Shown piece after piece: positions 19,930-29,118 of a DNA stretch of 30,955 bases. The stretch is from Acrasis kona (taxonomy: Eukaryota > Heterolobosea > Eutetramitea > Acrasida > Acrasidae), in NCBI GenBank assembly GCA_026419775.2, contig JAOPGA020000631.1, positions 1 to 30,955 on the forward strand, read 5' to 3'. The position numbers and the translations under genes were made by a program. The notes under the pieces are model-generated. The model saw only the letters and a list, made by a program, of their open reading frames with translations, ran no database searches and was not told the origin of the DNA. Positions within the stretch are counted from its first letter, which is position 1, and each line of letters opens with the position of its first letter.

Positions 19930-20979
19930 ATGCAATCAGAAAGAGGAAACTCATCGAGGGAGTTGCAGCACCTAAGGGCTGCTAATGCAAAGCTTCAAAG
20001 AGAGAACGAATTACTTAAAAACAACTTTAAATCTTTAAGCTTGGTAGAAGGTATAATTGATGATCACTTGGAGCAGTACAAAGAACGACTCAAGTCAATG
20101 AGCTATACTATGGATTTATTGTCATGTGTTGTTGGTGAGGGAGAGAAGGTCAGGTCTTTGGAGATTTTAGTAAATGATGTTGTGATAGGAGCCTCTTTGG
20201 TTGATAACTCTCAAGTTTCATTTTTAATCAGCGAAAGAAACCATGCAAGAAACAAATTCAAACGTTCTGTTGATGAATATTATTCTCGCATCTCAAGCAA
20301 GAAGGACCACAGCTCAGATAACTTTGATTGGAATGAATTGTACAAGAAAGTTACGTCATGCTGCGAGGCACATGAAGAATTAGAATTGTGCAACGCTAAG
20401 CACGAACAAGTCGCACAAGAGTACAAAGCAATGAATGATAGAATCGAGACCATTGAAAGTACTAAATTACGTTATGAGGGATTAATATCAGAAGCGGAGA
20501 AAATAGTTCGGAGAAAAGAGAGGGACTTAAGGAGAGCAGGAATAGATTTAGAGGATGCAGAGGATTCCAATCGAGATGTTGCAAAGTATCAAAAAGAGTT
20601 AAAAACTTGCAGGGGAGAAGTTATGAATGCCAAGTATGCAGTTTCCCGCATCAAAAAAGAAATGGTCGAAGCGTGTGTGTTGGATTTTCCTGAACTTAGT
20701 TTAATGGACCAAAGTGATTTGAGCATTAAAAATACATCTTGTGTCAGAGATTTTATAAAAGAAGAGGAGATGAACACATGTTCGATATGTATGGAGAGGG
20801 AGCGAAGTCATGCGTGTGTTCCTTGTGGCCACGTAGTACTTTGTTATGAGTGTCTAGATTGTGTTCAAAATTCATGTCCCATATGTAGAGCTTCGGTAGA
20901 TAAATTTGTTGAAATATTTTTTAGTTACATAATGATGTTCTATTGTAGAATCTTGCACACCTATATAATAATCGTCTAG
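19930..20979 (+). CDS. Coiled-coil RING-finger protein, probable E3 ubiquitin ligase
   Basis: A predicted 349-aa protein. Residues ~1-270 are helical and charged with heptad-like leucine spacing, probably coiled coil for oligomerising. The C-terminal RING (~283-325) has CSICMERERSHACVPCGH, then CYEC and CPICRA, the C3HC4 pattern with the single His of the IAP/MIB/MGRN class, which ends in a hydrophobic V-x-IFF. Such RINGs recruit E2 enzymes to ubiquitylate partners; targets are unknown. The last 18 residues after IFFS look non-coding-like. Downstream sequence 20960-21125 reads as plausible coding (REKCPRCNAKGAIS), so the 3' end may be an alternative exon reached through a 53-nt intron (20899-20951), or a remnant of another RING. 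Confidence 0.75.
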   Translation: MQSERGNSSRELQHLRAANAKLQRENELLKNNFKSLSLVEGIIDDHLEQYKERLKSMSYTMDLLSCVVGEGEKVRSLEILVNDVVIGASLVDNSQVSFLISERNHARNKFKRSVDEYYSRISSKKDHSSDNFDWNELYKKVTSCCEAHEELELCNAKHEQVAQEYKAMNDRIETIESTKLRYEGLISEAEKIVRRKERDLRRAGIDLEDAEDSNRDVAKYQKELKTCRGEVMNAKYAVSRIKKEMVEACVLDFPELSLMDQSDLSIKNTSCVRDFIKEEEMNTCSICMERERSHACVPCGHVVLCYECLDCVQNSCPICRASVDKFVEIFFSYIMMFYCRILHTYIIIV

Positions 20980-21308
20980 ACGTAAGAGAAAAATGTCCAA
21001 GATGCAATGCTAAAGGAGCAATTAGTTTGTTTGGGAGAACGGATGTGAAAGTGGTTACACTTTGTGTGTTGTTTTGGAAGATGCTTTATAATACCAGAGA
21101 AGAAGAACCAACATGTGAAGTTTAAAAAAGAAGGAAACGTAATCCTTTTTCGTCGATGAATGAACTAAAATTGATGTATAAAGTCCCAATTTAGTACTAA
21201 TGAATGATTTTGACCGGCCATAATTTGATTTGAATCACCACTCCGGTTGATGTGACATAAATTCTTTTGTCAATTGGGTATTCTCACACAAAGCAACTAA
21301 AACAATCG

Positions 21309-22136
21309 ATGAGGTCAAGTCTAGTCATCTTGTTACTCATCGCAGCATTCGTTACACAGTGTATCGCAGCTGACTCTCTGCGTGTTGGATCATTTAACAT
21401 TCAGGTATTTGGTACAAAAACAATGTCGAAGCCACACGTAGTTACATTGTTAACAAAGATACTCTCAAGATATCACATTGTATTTATTCAAGAAATCCGT
21501 GACCATACCAATACTGCATTGGAAGAACTAGTTAAGACCACAAATGAAAACCAAGGCACAAACTTTGAATACGTGGTGAGCGAGAGATTAGGGAGATCTG
21601 CAAGCAAAGAGCAGTATGCCTATATTTACGATCCTACTCGCCTTACTGTTCTTTCAACATACCAATTTCCAGACGAGAACGATTGGTTTGAAAGACCACC
21701 CTACTCCATAGCCATTGAGAGCAAGCATAATGGAAGAAAACTATTCCTGACTGGTATCCATGTTAAACCAAGGGATGCCGTTGCAGAGATCGACCACCTT
21801 GTTGATGTATATGACTTCTACATCGGATCAAACAACATCAACCAAGGTTGGATATGCATGGGTGATTTCAACGCTGGTGGTAGTTATGTTGCAGAGTCAG
21901 ATATGGAGAGTATCAGACTTCGCCAGATGTCAGACAGGTTTGAATGGTTAATTAAGGATGGTACTAGGACTACTGTTTCAGAACACAACTACGCCTACGA
22001 CCGATTTGTGGTAGACACTATGGTATCTGGAACAGCGGATGTTTTCCGGTTCGATTTGTCTATGAGAATATCAATCGAAGAGGCAAGAGAAGTTTCTGAT
22101 CATTTCCCTATTGAAATGGTTGTCAAGGACTTTTAA
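21309..22136 (+). CDS. Secreted DNase I-like endonuclease
   Basis: A predicted 275-aa protein. ATG 21309 is chosen because it starts a clean signal peptide (hydrophobic LVILLLIAAF, small residues before ADS), giving a mature enzyme close to the usual DNase I length of ~260. Family motifs appear in order: GSFNIQVFG, FIQEIRD with the catalytic Glu, YAYIYDP, TGIHVKP with a catalytic His, MGDFNAGGSYV with the metal-binding Asp, YDRFVV, and the final SDHFPIEM catalytic His. DNase I enzymes cut double-stranded DNA with divalent metal. A secreted form would fit digestion of food bacteria, an inference from the signal peptide. No introns. AATAAA sits a few bases after the stop at 22143-22148. Confidence 0.93.
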   Translation: MRSSLVILLLIAAFVTQCIAADSLRVGSFNIQVFGTKTMSKPHVVTLLTKILSRYHIVFIQEIRDHTNTALEELVKTTNENQGTNFEYVVSERLGRSASKEQYAYIYDPTRLTVLSTYQFPDENDWFERPPYSIAIESKHNGRKLFLTGIHVKPRDAVAEIDHLVDVYDFYIGSNNINQGWICMGDFNAGGSYVAESDMESIRLRQMSDRFEWLIKDGTRTTVSEHNYAYDRFVVDTMVSGTADVFRFDLSMRISIEEAREVSDHFPIEMVVKDF

Positions 22137-22321
22137 TGTAAAATAAAGGTTTAGTTTTGTATATAATACAGTAGTCTGTTATTATAAAAAAATTATTCAG
22201 AAATAGAATTCAACAAGGCCCACTTCCATTTGAGTGGTGAGATTTATGATTTGAATGGTCACCAAGAAATTTGGCTGCATCATGCCACAAACTCGGCACT
22301 GTGAATTTTTAATGTAGATAA

Positions 22322-22536
22322 TCATGTTGAAGGGTGGTGCTCTGCCAAATGATCTTCGTTCTTCAAGGCCTTGACACCAGCATCAGTCATAATATTAAAA
22401 GGACCACGCTTCAGTCCATCCACATCCCTTGCTCCTGAGTCAGTATTTGATCACTCAATTCCCACAAATAAGTAAGAGTAATACCTCGTAGAGCATTCTG
22501 GTTCATTATTGAGCACAATTCATTTTTTTGCGGCAT
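22322..22536 (-). CDS. Small two-exon gene, 54-aa protein of unknown function
   Basis: Exon 1 22536-22485 and exon 2 22434-22322 are separated by a 50-nt intron (GTATTA...TACTGACTCAG, with a branch-site-like CTGAC). Splicing gives an uninterrupted 54-codon frame from ATG to TGA. Unspliced, the frame is lost because 50 is not a multiple of 3. The protein is hydrophilic, with the landmarks GARDVDGLKRGPFN and MTDAGVKALKNEDH. It has no signal peptide, helix-spanning segment or motif I know. It begins 53 bp after the homeobox gene stop on the same strand. Regular codons and a good intron support a real gene, but the protein is too short to classify. Confidence 0.55.
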
Positions 22537-22589
22537 GTCAGCATCAAAGTTAATTTTTATTGTACATCCTACCAATTGATTGGAAATTG

Positions 22590-23459
22590 TTAATTGTTAC
22601 GAAGAGACATAATTTCTGTTTTCATCGCTACGCTGGGAGGTACGTAAGAATATTTGCCGCGTCTTCTGTTGTTGGAGAACCCTAGAGGTATAAGCGTAAT
22701 GGTGCAATGGTACTTACATGTTTCAATTTGCTTCTTGGTTAGATTTGTCATATCTGCCAGCTGCATCTTTTGATCATCTGTTGGGTATGGTGATTCAATA
22801 TTATTATTGAACCATGTTGTAAGAACTTGTTTTTGTTCGTCAGTGTAAATGTTCTTTTTTCTTTTGCCATCCTCTTGGTCATCTTCCCTAGCTCTTTTCA
22901 AAGAATTAACACTCCCAACAGCATTGATTCTTTCTTCAGATTCTTGTTCCCCCTGCATCCTAATTTGGTGTAACATAAATTCTCCACATTTAGAGTACCA
23001 GCTTTTTATTAGTTTACTGGCTTCTTGGAGTATCAAAACTTCACTTGACTCAATTGTTGTAGATTGGGATAAAATTTTCTCGGACTCTTCCAAATATGAT
23101 ATTAAAACTTCATCCAAATATACCCTAAAGGTGTTTGTATCTACGCCGATATCGTTGCTGATGAGTCTGCTCATCATATTTATTTTATCTTGATATGGTT
23201 TGAGTACCTCTATCCAAGTGCTAACTATATATGAAAACAGTCTACTCGCGCTCATCATTGGATGTAGCGTAAGAAGAATATCAGTTATTCTATCTTGTTC
23301 TTGTAGACAAGCCTCACTTACACCAGATCCTGTAAAACAATTAACTTCATCAATCAGAGTTGATGAGATGTCATCATTCATAAAGAAGACATCTGTTGAT
23401 TCGAAATCGCACAAGAAGCAAGACAAATTGTTGTGCTGTTCGCATGGTATGTCCAGCAT
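22590..23459 (-). CDS. TALE-class homeodomain protein 1
   Basis: A likely transcription factor. The CDS is interrupted by a 36-nt intron (22682-22717) inside the homeodomain. Without splicing, the third helix is broken by 12 stray residues. Splicing creates the missing Trp codon and gives IETWFSNNRRR, the WF-x-N-x-R core of helix 3. The loop between helices 1 and 2 has ESPYP, the three-residue extension with PYP typical of TALE proteins. An ATG at 23459 with an A+T-rich leader is taken as start; the frame is open a little further upstream but without ATG. The first ~210 residues are acidic and helical, with a Cys-rich CEQHNNLSCFLCDF near the start, and may mediate dimerising. KRAREDDQEDGKRKK just before the homeodomain is a probable nuclear localisation signal. 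Confidence 0.85.
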   Translation of the reverse strand: MLDIPCEQHNNLSCFLCDFESTDVFFMNDDISSTLIDEVNCFTGSGVSEACLQEQDRITDILLTLHPMMSASRLFSYIVSTWIEVLKPYQDKINMMSRLISNDIGVDTNTFRVYLDEVLISYLEESEKILSQSTTIESSEVLILQEASKLIKSWYSKCGEFMLHQIRMQGEQESEERINAVGSVNSLKRAREDDQEDGKRKKNIYTDEQKQVLTTWFNNNIESPYPTDDQKMQLADMTNLTKKQIETCKYHCTITLIPLGFSNNRRRGKYSYVPPSVAMKTEIMSLRNN

Positions 23460-23580
23460 ATTTATTATATTAGGAAATATCCTAAATGGGTTGGCTACAA
23501 ACCAACCTGGTTCCAACGAGCAAATCAATGAGATGGGATAGGATTGATCGCTATGAACACAAACGAATTAATAATTATAA

Positions 23581-24162
23581 CTATTTATTCCTTGTTCTTT
23601 TATTTACAAACCACCGTTTTATCTTTCTATGGTCTAGTCCTGTCTGCTGAGATAGCATTTCTAATTCAAGTTCGTTTGGGTAAGGATGGTCAATATGCGC
23701 CATAAACCATTGATGCAAGAGGTTAGTGGCCTCTCTAGGTATGAAAACGTGTTGACGTGTAGAAGTAGTTTTGGTTTGATTGTGACTGGACAAGCATTGC
23801 AAAAACATAGACTCTATATCTGTTATCATTTGAGATCTTCTCAACTCAAAATTCGTATGAATGCCCTGGTGAAGCTCTACTAAGCTCTGAATTCTTTCAA
23901 TTTTGTCCATAATGACAAGTGTCAGATTTGCCCAAACTGACATGGCATTGTCATAGCTCCTCAAGTTTGGGTAATGTTTTTCAAGATATTTCAAAGCTAG
24001 GTCTTTATCTTGGGTAATTAAGAATATATCAAATTTTTCAGTTTGTTGTTTGGGACTTGCAATGAACTGAGGATTGATGAGATCATAATCTTCCTCTAGT
24101 CCTTTAGCGTCGTTATTCAAGGAGTAGAAGATTGCATCCCAGTCGAGCTCACTCGTCATCAT
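23581..24162 (-). CDS. TALE-class homeodomain protein 2
   Basis: A 193-aa protein, start taken at the first of two adjacent ATGs (24162). The C-terminal homeodomain has HIDHPYPNELELEML (PYP loop of TALE class) and KIKRWFVNKRTRN at helix 3, and the protein stops right after it. The N-terminal ~125 residues are acidic and helical, with a layout similar to homeobox gene 1 although sequence identity looks low, so the pair may be an old tandem duplication. No intron is needed. TALE proteins commonly act as heterodimers, and this neighbour pair would be natural candidates, but that is inference. The two genes are in the same orientation, separated by about 120 bp. Confidence 0.88.
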   Translation of the reverse strand: MMTSELDWDAIFYSLNNDAKGLEEDYDLINPQFIASPKQQTEKFDIFLITQDKDLALKYLEKHYPNLRSYDNAMSVWANLTLVIMDKIERIQSLVELHQGIHTNFELRRSQMITDIESMFLQCLSSHNQTKTTSTRQHVFIPREATNLLHQWFMAHIDHPYPNELELEMLSQQTGLDHRKIKRWFVNKRTRNK

Positions 24163-24251
24163 TTCCAATTATTTAGGAAACTACTAAAGTTGGTGTTCTA
24201 CTTACAAAATTAAAAATAGTTGCAGTTGACCTGACTTACAATTAAAAATAG

Positions 24252-24991
24252 CTGATAGATGCAGGATCATCCATGTGCAAACATGGGTTTGGGGAGAAGA
24301 ATTTGCACGATCATTATGTCCTACGATCATTGGATAAATGAAGCACAACACAATGAAAATCGATGACATACGTTGGAACTGGTGCTTATCATAAAAGAAG
24401 CATACTTTCAATACGATACCCTATACAACACAACACGGTATTATAGATTGGGACGACATGCAAAAAATATATGATCACATTTTTGAGTCAGAATTAGAGT
24501 CGACCCTACAGAACATCCAGTACTACTAACTGATGTACCTTAGAATCTAAAAATAAACAGAGAAAAAATGACACAATTAATGTTTGAGCATTTTTCATTT
24601 CCTTCCTTGTTTATTGGTAACCGAGCCTCTACATGTTTAGTTATGTCCAAAAGCCTTGTTCCAACCAAAGTTAATGGGATTAGGTGTCAATGATTTGACT
24701 GTTGAATTTATCAACAAGTGTGATGAGGACATTAGAAAAACGTTATGTGATAATATTTTATTGTGTGGTGGGAACACTATGTTTAAAGGTTTTGATGAGC
24801 GCATGAGAAGGGATTTGGAAAAGTTGTTGCCCGACGAGAGCATTAAAGTGTTTGCAGCTGAAGAGCGTCAGTTTTCTGCTTGGTCTGGTGGGTCTATCTT
24901 ATCGTGTCTCAATACTTTTGAAAGCATGTTATCAACAAAGAGGGAATACGAAGAATGTGGTTCGGGTATAATCTTTAGAAAATGTTTGTGA
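24252..24991 (+). pseudogene. Actin-family pseudogene with frameshifts and a large internal deletion
   Basis: Fragments of actin appear in order but in changing frames: LIDAGSSMCKHGFG near 24252, then CPTIIG near 24320, KRSILSIRYPIQH near 24395, DWDDMQKIYDHIFESEL near 24450, RVDPTEHPVLLTDVP near 24498, and NREKMTQLMFEHF near 24555. Around 24650 the sequence jumps to the C-terminal third (LFQPKLMGLG, then CGGNTMFKGF, AEERQFSAWSGGSIL), dropping about 120 codons of the ATP-binding core. At least four indels are visible, for instance a missing A between SEL and RVD and a small duplicated CAACA near 24430. The C-terminal third still reads openly to TGA 24989-24991 and ends in FRKCL where actin has HRKCF. 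It was probably a divergent actin or actin-related protein. Confidence 0.85.
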
Positions 24992-25435
24992 TGGGCTGAT
25001 TTTAAAGTTTGTTTACGATGTATTGGTAAACAAAATACTCAAATTGTTTTTAGAACGTTCGCATCGCATTTGTATCCTTCCTGAATTTTGGACTGAATAT
25101 ATTCTCTATGTTGACAATTCACAGATAGCAACCTTCATGACCGTCCTGCTATGTGCGGTATTCCATATAATGAATTGATGTTATGAATGTGTTATAGGGT
25201 TTCACTTTGGGTGGATTTCGAATGTAGATAACAAATCCTCTACTACTTCAGAGTTCCGTTAATGTCAATTATCTCACGGATCCTCATGTCATTCACCTCA
25301 AGAAGTATGATGGGTAACAAAAGCCTTTCATCTACTTCTACTTCAGAACATAAATTTCGGTTGTTCGGTGTTAATAAATTTCAACAACTTCTACAACCTC
25401 TAATTTGATCATATGATTTATTTGTACAATGTTCA
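24992..25435. other. Intergenic stretch, no gene recognised
   Basis: No supported coding region. The right end includes the TTTATT (AATAAA on the minus strand, 25417-25422) that serves the 52-aa gene. Confidence 0.35.
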
Positions 25436-25594
25436 TTAATGTATTCCTGGATTTGATGAAGTGTTGTTAGCACTGTAGTTATATCCTGAGCTCACTCCGT
25501 AGCCAGATTCTCGGAAGCTGTTGATGTTCGCAGAAGTTATGTCTTGGTCATGTTTAACTTCTCTATAGTCTGAAAGGCTTTGTGAGTAGTCCAT
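25436..25594 (-). CDS. Small gene, 52-aa Ser/Tyr/Asn-rich protein of unknown function
   Basis: An uninterrupted frame from ATG 25594 to TAA 25436, beginning MDYSQSLSDYREVKHD and containing ESGYGVSSGYNYSANN. It is hydrophilic, with five Tyr and many Ser/Asn and no Cys, signal peptide or membrane helix. AATAAA follows the stop by 13 nt on the minus strand, and the leader is A+T-rich, as at other genes here. Short length makes chance possible, but the poly(A) signal and even codon use support a real gene. No family recognised. Confidence 0.45.
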   Translation of the reverse strand: MDYSQSLSDYREVKHDQDITSANINSFRESGYGVSSGYNYSANNTSSNPGIH

Positions 25595-25945
25595 ATTGTG
25601 TTCTTTTTGATCCAAATGTTATTTGTATTATTAACACAAAGCCATTAATAAATAACGAAATTCGTTACCTCATTTGAGGGTCTGCAAGCATTGTAATCAT
25701 TTTGTAAGAATTTAAACATTCCCTTTTTTAACAAACGTCGCTGTTTCAGGTTCGAAAGAATAACGAGTCATCTAAAATAACGCTTTACAATCCAATGACA
25801 TCCTCTACCCTAGGCATTATGTGTAAGGATAACATGGAAGTTAAAAGAATTAAAGTCATGTGTTATACGGAATAGTGATATTTAATAATCATACAACTCC
25901 GCATACCACTCCTTTTGGTGTCCATTTGGAGGGTTATATTAACAA
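25595..25945. other. Intergenic stretch between the 52-aa gene and the RUS gene
   Basis: No supported gene. It holds the upstream region of the 52-aa gene and the 3' region of the RUS/DUF647 gene, both on the minus strand. Confidence 0.3.
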
Positions 25946-27278
25946 TCACGTCAAAAATTCAACTCTATTCTGTCTCTCCTCAACGAAGTCATGGTCCACC
26001 TTCCACCCTGACAACATCAGCTTCTCAATAAATTCTTGTTCTGAATAATCTTTTTCACTATTATTCAAAGAGCACAACAAACCACAAAGGACATCTGATG
26101 TACTCGCCCCCGAAATAAACATTAAATTGTTTTTATTGATCATGTATCCCCTGCCAGCATACTTACTTCGAATCTCTTCCAGTTCTGAAATGCTAGAAGT
26201 AAATCTTTCGAGAGGAGGGTTTATTATAATGGATGATTGATAAGGAGCAACAAATGACTCTTTTTTACTAACGTCAGATGGTGTCATCACAACACCAGTC
26301 TTCAGAAAATGTTTTGATACAATCTCTGCTCTTTGCTTATTCAAAACATTAAGTTCAACAAACCCAACAGCCTTATACAAAGCATACAACTGTGCAGAGG
26401 CAATGACCGCAAAAGAAGTTACAACAGAAGAAAACTCCGGACCGATACATGCAGAAGCAAGTATACCAAGACCCGTACCAACCAAACTACCGGCTATCGC
26501 CTGCGAACCTGACTTTGCAGTCAAATCAGCAAGATTATCCTTACGGGTGAACGACAAATTAATAGACGCTCTAGTAGCCGATGCAGAAAGCCAAGAAACA
26601 TTTTTGCCAATATTGGCCAAGGAAGCAAGAGGAATAAAAAGTTTTGGAAACAAAGGAGTTAAGATTTCTATTAAAGTACTTGCAATTAAGGCAAACTCTC
26701 CTCTAAATCTCCACTTCTTAGGGTCGGCATCAAAGTTTGTACTGACTTTGCTTGCAAATATGACACCTCCCAATTGTCCAAGACCATCCTTGATGACCCA
26801 GTTGAGTGTTGCTGCTAATGGAATCGCACCACTACCGAGACCAACTGCATACAGTAGTGCCTGCATTGATAGCACTGTGGAATTGTGAGATTGGATCATG
26901 TGTAAATTACAAACCTCCACCCATGGAACTTGCTACATAGACAAGCGATTGCCATTTTACGTAAGACATGTAGTTTTGATGTACAGCATCTGGGTAACCT
27001 TTTGGAAGCAAGTGAATGAAAATCTTTTTGTATAAGAATTCTCTCGTAGAATTTTTGGACCAAGTCGCTGTTTTTGTTGACGATTGTTGATTGGCATTTA
27101 TAATGTTGGTTGTTTTGACGAGCTCTTCATCTTTTTTCAAGTAAATAGACTCCTTGTTAAATTGTGTTTGATGTAGAGATTGTTTCGCATAAGGTGTCCC
27201 ATGTCTTGGAATAATTGACCTATGATAGCCGCGTGCTATCACATTTGTGGTGTGTTTGAGCCTCTGTGTGGCTTTCAT
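25946..27278 (-). CDS. RUS (root UVB sensitive)/DUF647 family protein
   Basis: Spliced CDS: exon 1 27278-26915, a 40-nt intron (26875-26914, GTTTGT...TTCCACAG), exon 2 26874-25946, giving 430 aa. ATG 27278 is the first in frame. The N-terminal ~60 residues are basic and Ser/Thr/Gln-rich without acidic runs, compatible with a mitochondrial presequence. The family core starts with LLPKGYPDAV and continues across the splice into LGSGAIPLAATLNWVIKDG, DADPKKWRFRGE and a Ser/Ala-rich NLADLTAKSGSQ segment. RUS proteins are conserved in plants, animals and protists; in plants they are linked to vitamin B6 homeostasis and auxin transport, and the biochemical function is not settled. Several hydrophobic segments suggest membrane association. 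Confidence 0.88.
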
Positions 27279-27372
27279 TTTGTAAGAAAATATTGTAAAA
27301 TCGCACACAATGATACCAAGTTAATTTTTATTAGTCGACATCACAAAACAGTTTGTCGCTGTGCATATGCCA

Positions 27373-28318
27373 TTATACCTCGTATGGAATTGTTTGTACC
27401 CTTTGTTTCATCTTTGCCTGAGGAGAGAAACTACCAGATCGGCGCACAGCGGTAACTTTGATAATATCAGAGTCTTGATGATCTATATCGTCTGTGCTGT
27501 ACACAAAAAAGTTTTGATACAATTGCACAACATTGAAAAAGAGTGTTACCAAACTCAGTCCAAGCTTTGGCGTCGTAAGCTGACTTGCAAACGCCGTCCA
27601 GCCCCCAGATAAAGAGCACAACAACGCGACTTGTGTAAGTGACAGCATACCACCACTAAAATCAAGAGACACAGAAGATACACTGGTTCCTTTTGTACTA
27701 CCACGTTTGTAGTTCATGTGTACTTGAGGAATGTACTTTATAAGAGATGACATCACTTTAATGGTCCCCAAATAATTTAACATGGACGACCAGTCAATCA
27801 ATGGTGGATCGAACAGTTTAACTGATAGGCAACCAAATGCTATCAAGGTTGTTATGGTGGCTAAAATCACACAGCACACGAAAGACACTTGTTGTTTCCC
27901 TCGGTTGTACATGATGCATTGTATACATAAAATTATACTTAATAAAACAGAATGTGAAGAAAACACAACGTCATTGATTTGAACAGGTCTAAATGTCATG
28001 TTGTGTTTTGCTTGATAAATCGAGACCATTTTATCATTGAAGCAAAGTGTTACATTAAAAACCAAGTAGCAAATGTGACCATATAAACTGTAGGAAAGGA
28101 AATCAAAACTCAGTCCAGTGACTGATCTTCTTGAGTAATTTTTGTATACTTGCGGGTAGTAGCTCAGACCCCAACATATAATGTAGGACCAACCTATTAC
28201 CTATTGGAATTTAGAGATGAATTGAGATTATTATTACCTGGCTTAGAGAGTGCACAATCCATTCTCCTTCAAACACGCCTTCTCCAATCAAGACGGAAGT
28301 GTTCGTTGAATTGATCAT
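27373..28318 (-). CDS. CTNS: Cystinosin-like lysosomal cystine/H+ symporter (PQ-loop protein)
   Basis: Spliced CDS: exon 1 28318-28238, a 37-nt intron (28201-28237), exon 2 28200-27373, 302 aa, close to the seven-helix core of cystinosins but without the long luminal N-terminus. Splicing joins IVHSLSQ to VIGWSYII, as in the family. The first PQ loop is SYYPQVYKNYSRRSVTGLSF. The conserved PVQINDVVFSSHS contains the Asn-Asp pair important for proton coupling. The second PQ loop is KYIPQVHMNYKRGSTKGTS, followed by SLDFSGG. Cystinosin exports cystine from lysosomes together with protons. No clear GYDQL-type lysosomal sorting signal is visible in the ~30-residue tail. No signal peptide is predicted, since exon 1 is short and polar. 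Confidence 0.9.
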
Positions 28319-28394
28319 TACAAAATAAAAGCTGATCAAGACCTTCACTGAGGGGTGCACAATAAAAGAAAGAGGTTAGATAAAACTGTGTTTT

Positions 28395-28838
28395 TTATGC
28401 TTGTACAAGTTTTTGTGAGATGCCTGCTAGTGAGTTCTTGACCTTGTTGTCGTTCATTCTAATTTTACCGGATGCTTGAATGGCAAAGACAGAGTTCTTG
28501 TTCTTGAGGTTAATGCGATCAACGATGCTGGCGTAGCCGCTAATGCTGACGTCGATGGTGACGTGTCCCTTCTTCTTGACGACTTGGAGCTCTTCGCTTT
28601 GTCCATTAGAGTAGTAGATGACGAAAGTCCAGTCAGGGGTGCCGACTGGTGATGATGAAGAAATGGTCATATCAACGAAGAATGTGCGACCGATGACTCT
28701 TCCGATCTTGCAGACACCAGCTTCAGCACCAGCCTTCAAGTCAGGGACGTTGAAGTTGCACTCGAAGGGGTTGGCTTCTTGACCAGCTACGCATGCGGCT
28801 AAAGCAATAAGGACGATGGCGAGGATTTTTGCGTTCAT
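28395..28838 (-). CDS. Small secreted protein of unknown family
   Basis: A 147-aa protein with a textbook signal peptide (ILAIVLIALAACVAGQ), leaving a mature domain of about 130 residues. Two cysteines (ECNF and GVCKIGR) could form a disulfide. Alternating hydrophobic patterns (FFVDMTISSSS, WTFVIYYSNG, VTIDVSISGY) suggest a beta sandwich. The GC-rich, evenly biased codons stand out from neighbours and, with a TATA box and a short CA-rich leader, suggest high expression. Function is unknown; lectin-like or lipid-binding folds are possible, but nothing in the sequence decides it. Confidence 0.85.
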   Translation of the reverse strand: MNAKILAIVLIALAACVAGQEANPFECNFNVPDLKAGAEAGVCKIGRVIGRTFFVDMTISSSSPVGTPDWTFVIYYSNGQSEELQVVKKKGHVTIDVSISGYASIVDRINLKNKNSVFAIQASGKIRMNDNKVKNSLAGISQKLVQA

Positions 28839-28878
28839 TGTGTTTTATTTTGTGCGTTGGGTTGTGTGTTTTGACTAA

Positions 28879-28885
28879 ATTTATA
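28879..28885 (-). promoter_or_regulatory. TATA box of the small secreted protein gene
   Basis: TATAAAT on the minus strand about 40 nt before the start codon, followed by a leader rich in CA and AAC with no ATG. Confidence 0.55.
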
Positions 28886-29118
28886 TTGCCAAAATGCTAT
28901 AAAAAGATTGAAATTTATTATCACCAAAACATCCAGGAGCTTTCAACTCCGAGATTTTCTTTTTACACCTCTTTTTTTATTCTTAAGCATGTACTTGGGT
29001 ATTTTCACTGGTGCCAAATTTGTCAAACTTGTCGAAAAGTTTCGATGAATAAACAAATGTTACAAATGTTTGATAACTTTTCAGTGGGCGATAAAAACAT
29101 GATAAAGATAAGATTATT

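Noticed and set aside
22590-23528. Homeobox protein read without splicing
   Set aside because: It inserts 12 residues into helix 3 and loses the invariant Trp; removal of the 36-nt intron restores both.
26403-26888. Plus-strand frame opposite the RUS gene
   Set aside because: Antisense shadow of a conserved coding exon, with no domain of its own.
27373-28065. Short cystinosin starting at a TTG codon
   Set aside because: The frame continues upstream with the first PQ loop and a spliced first exon starting at ATG 28318.
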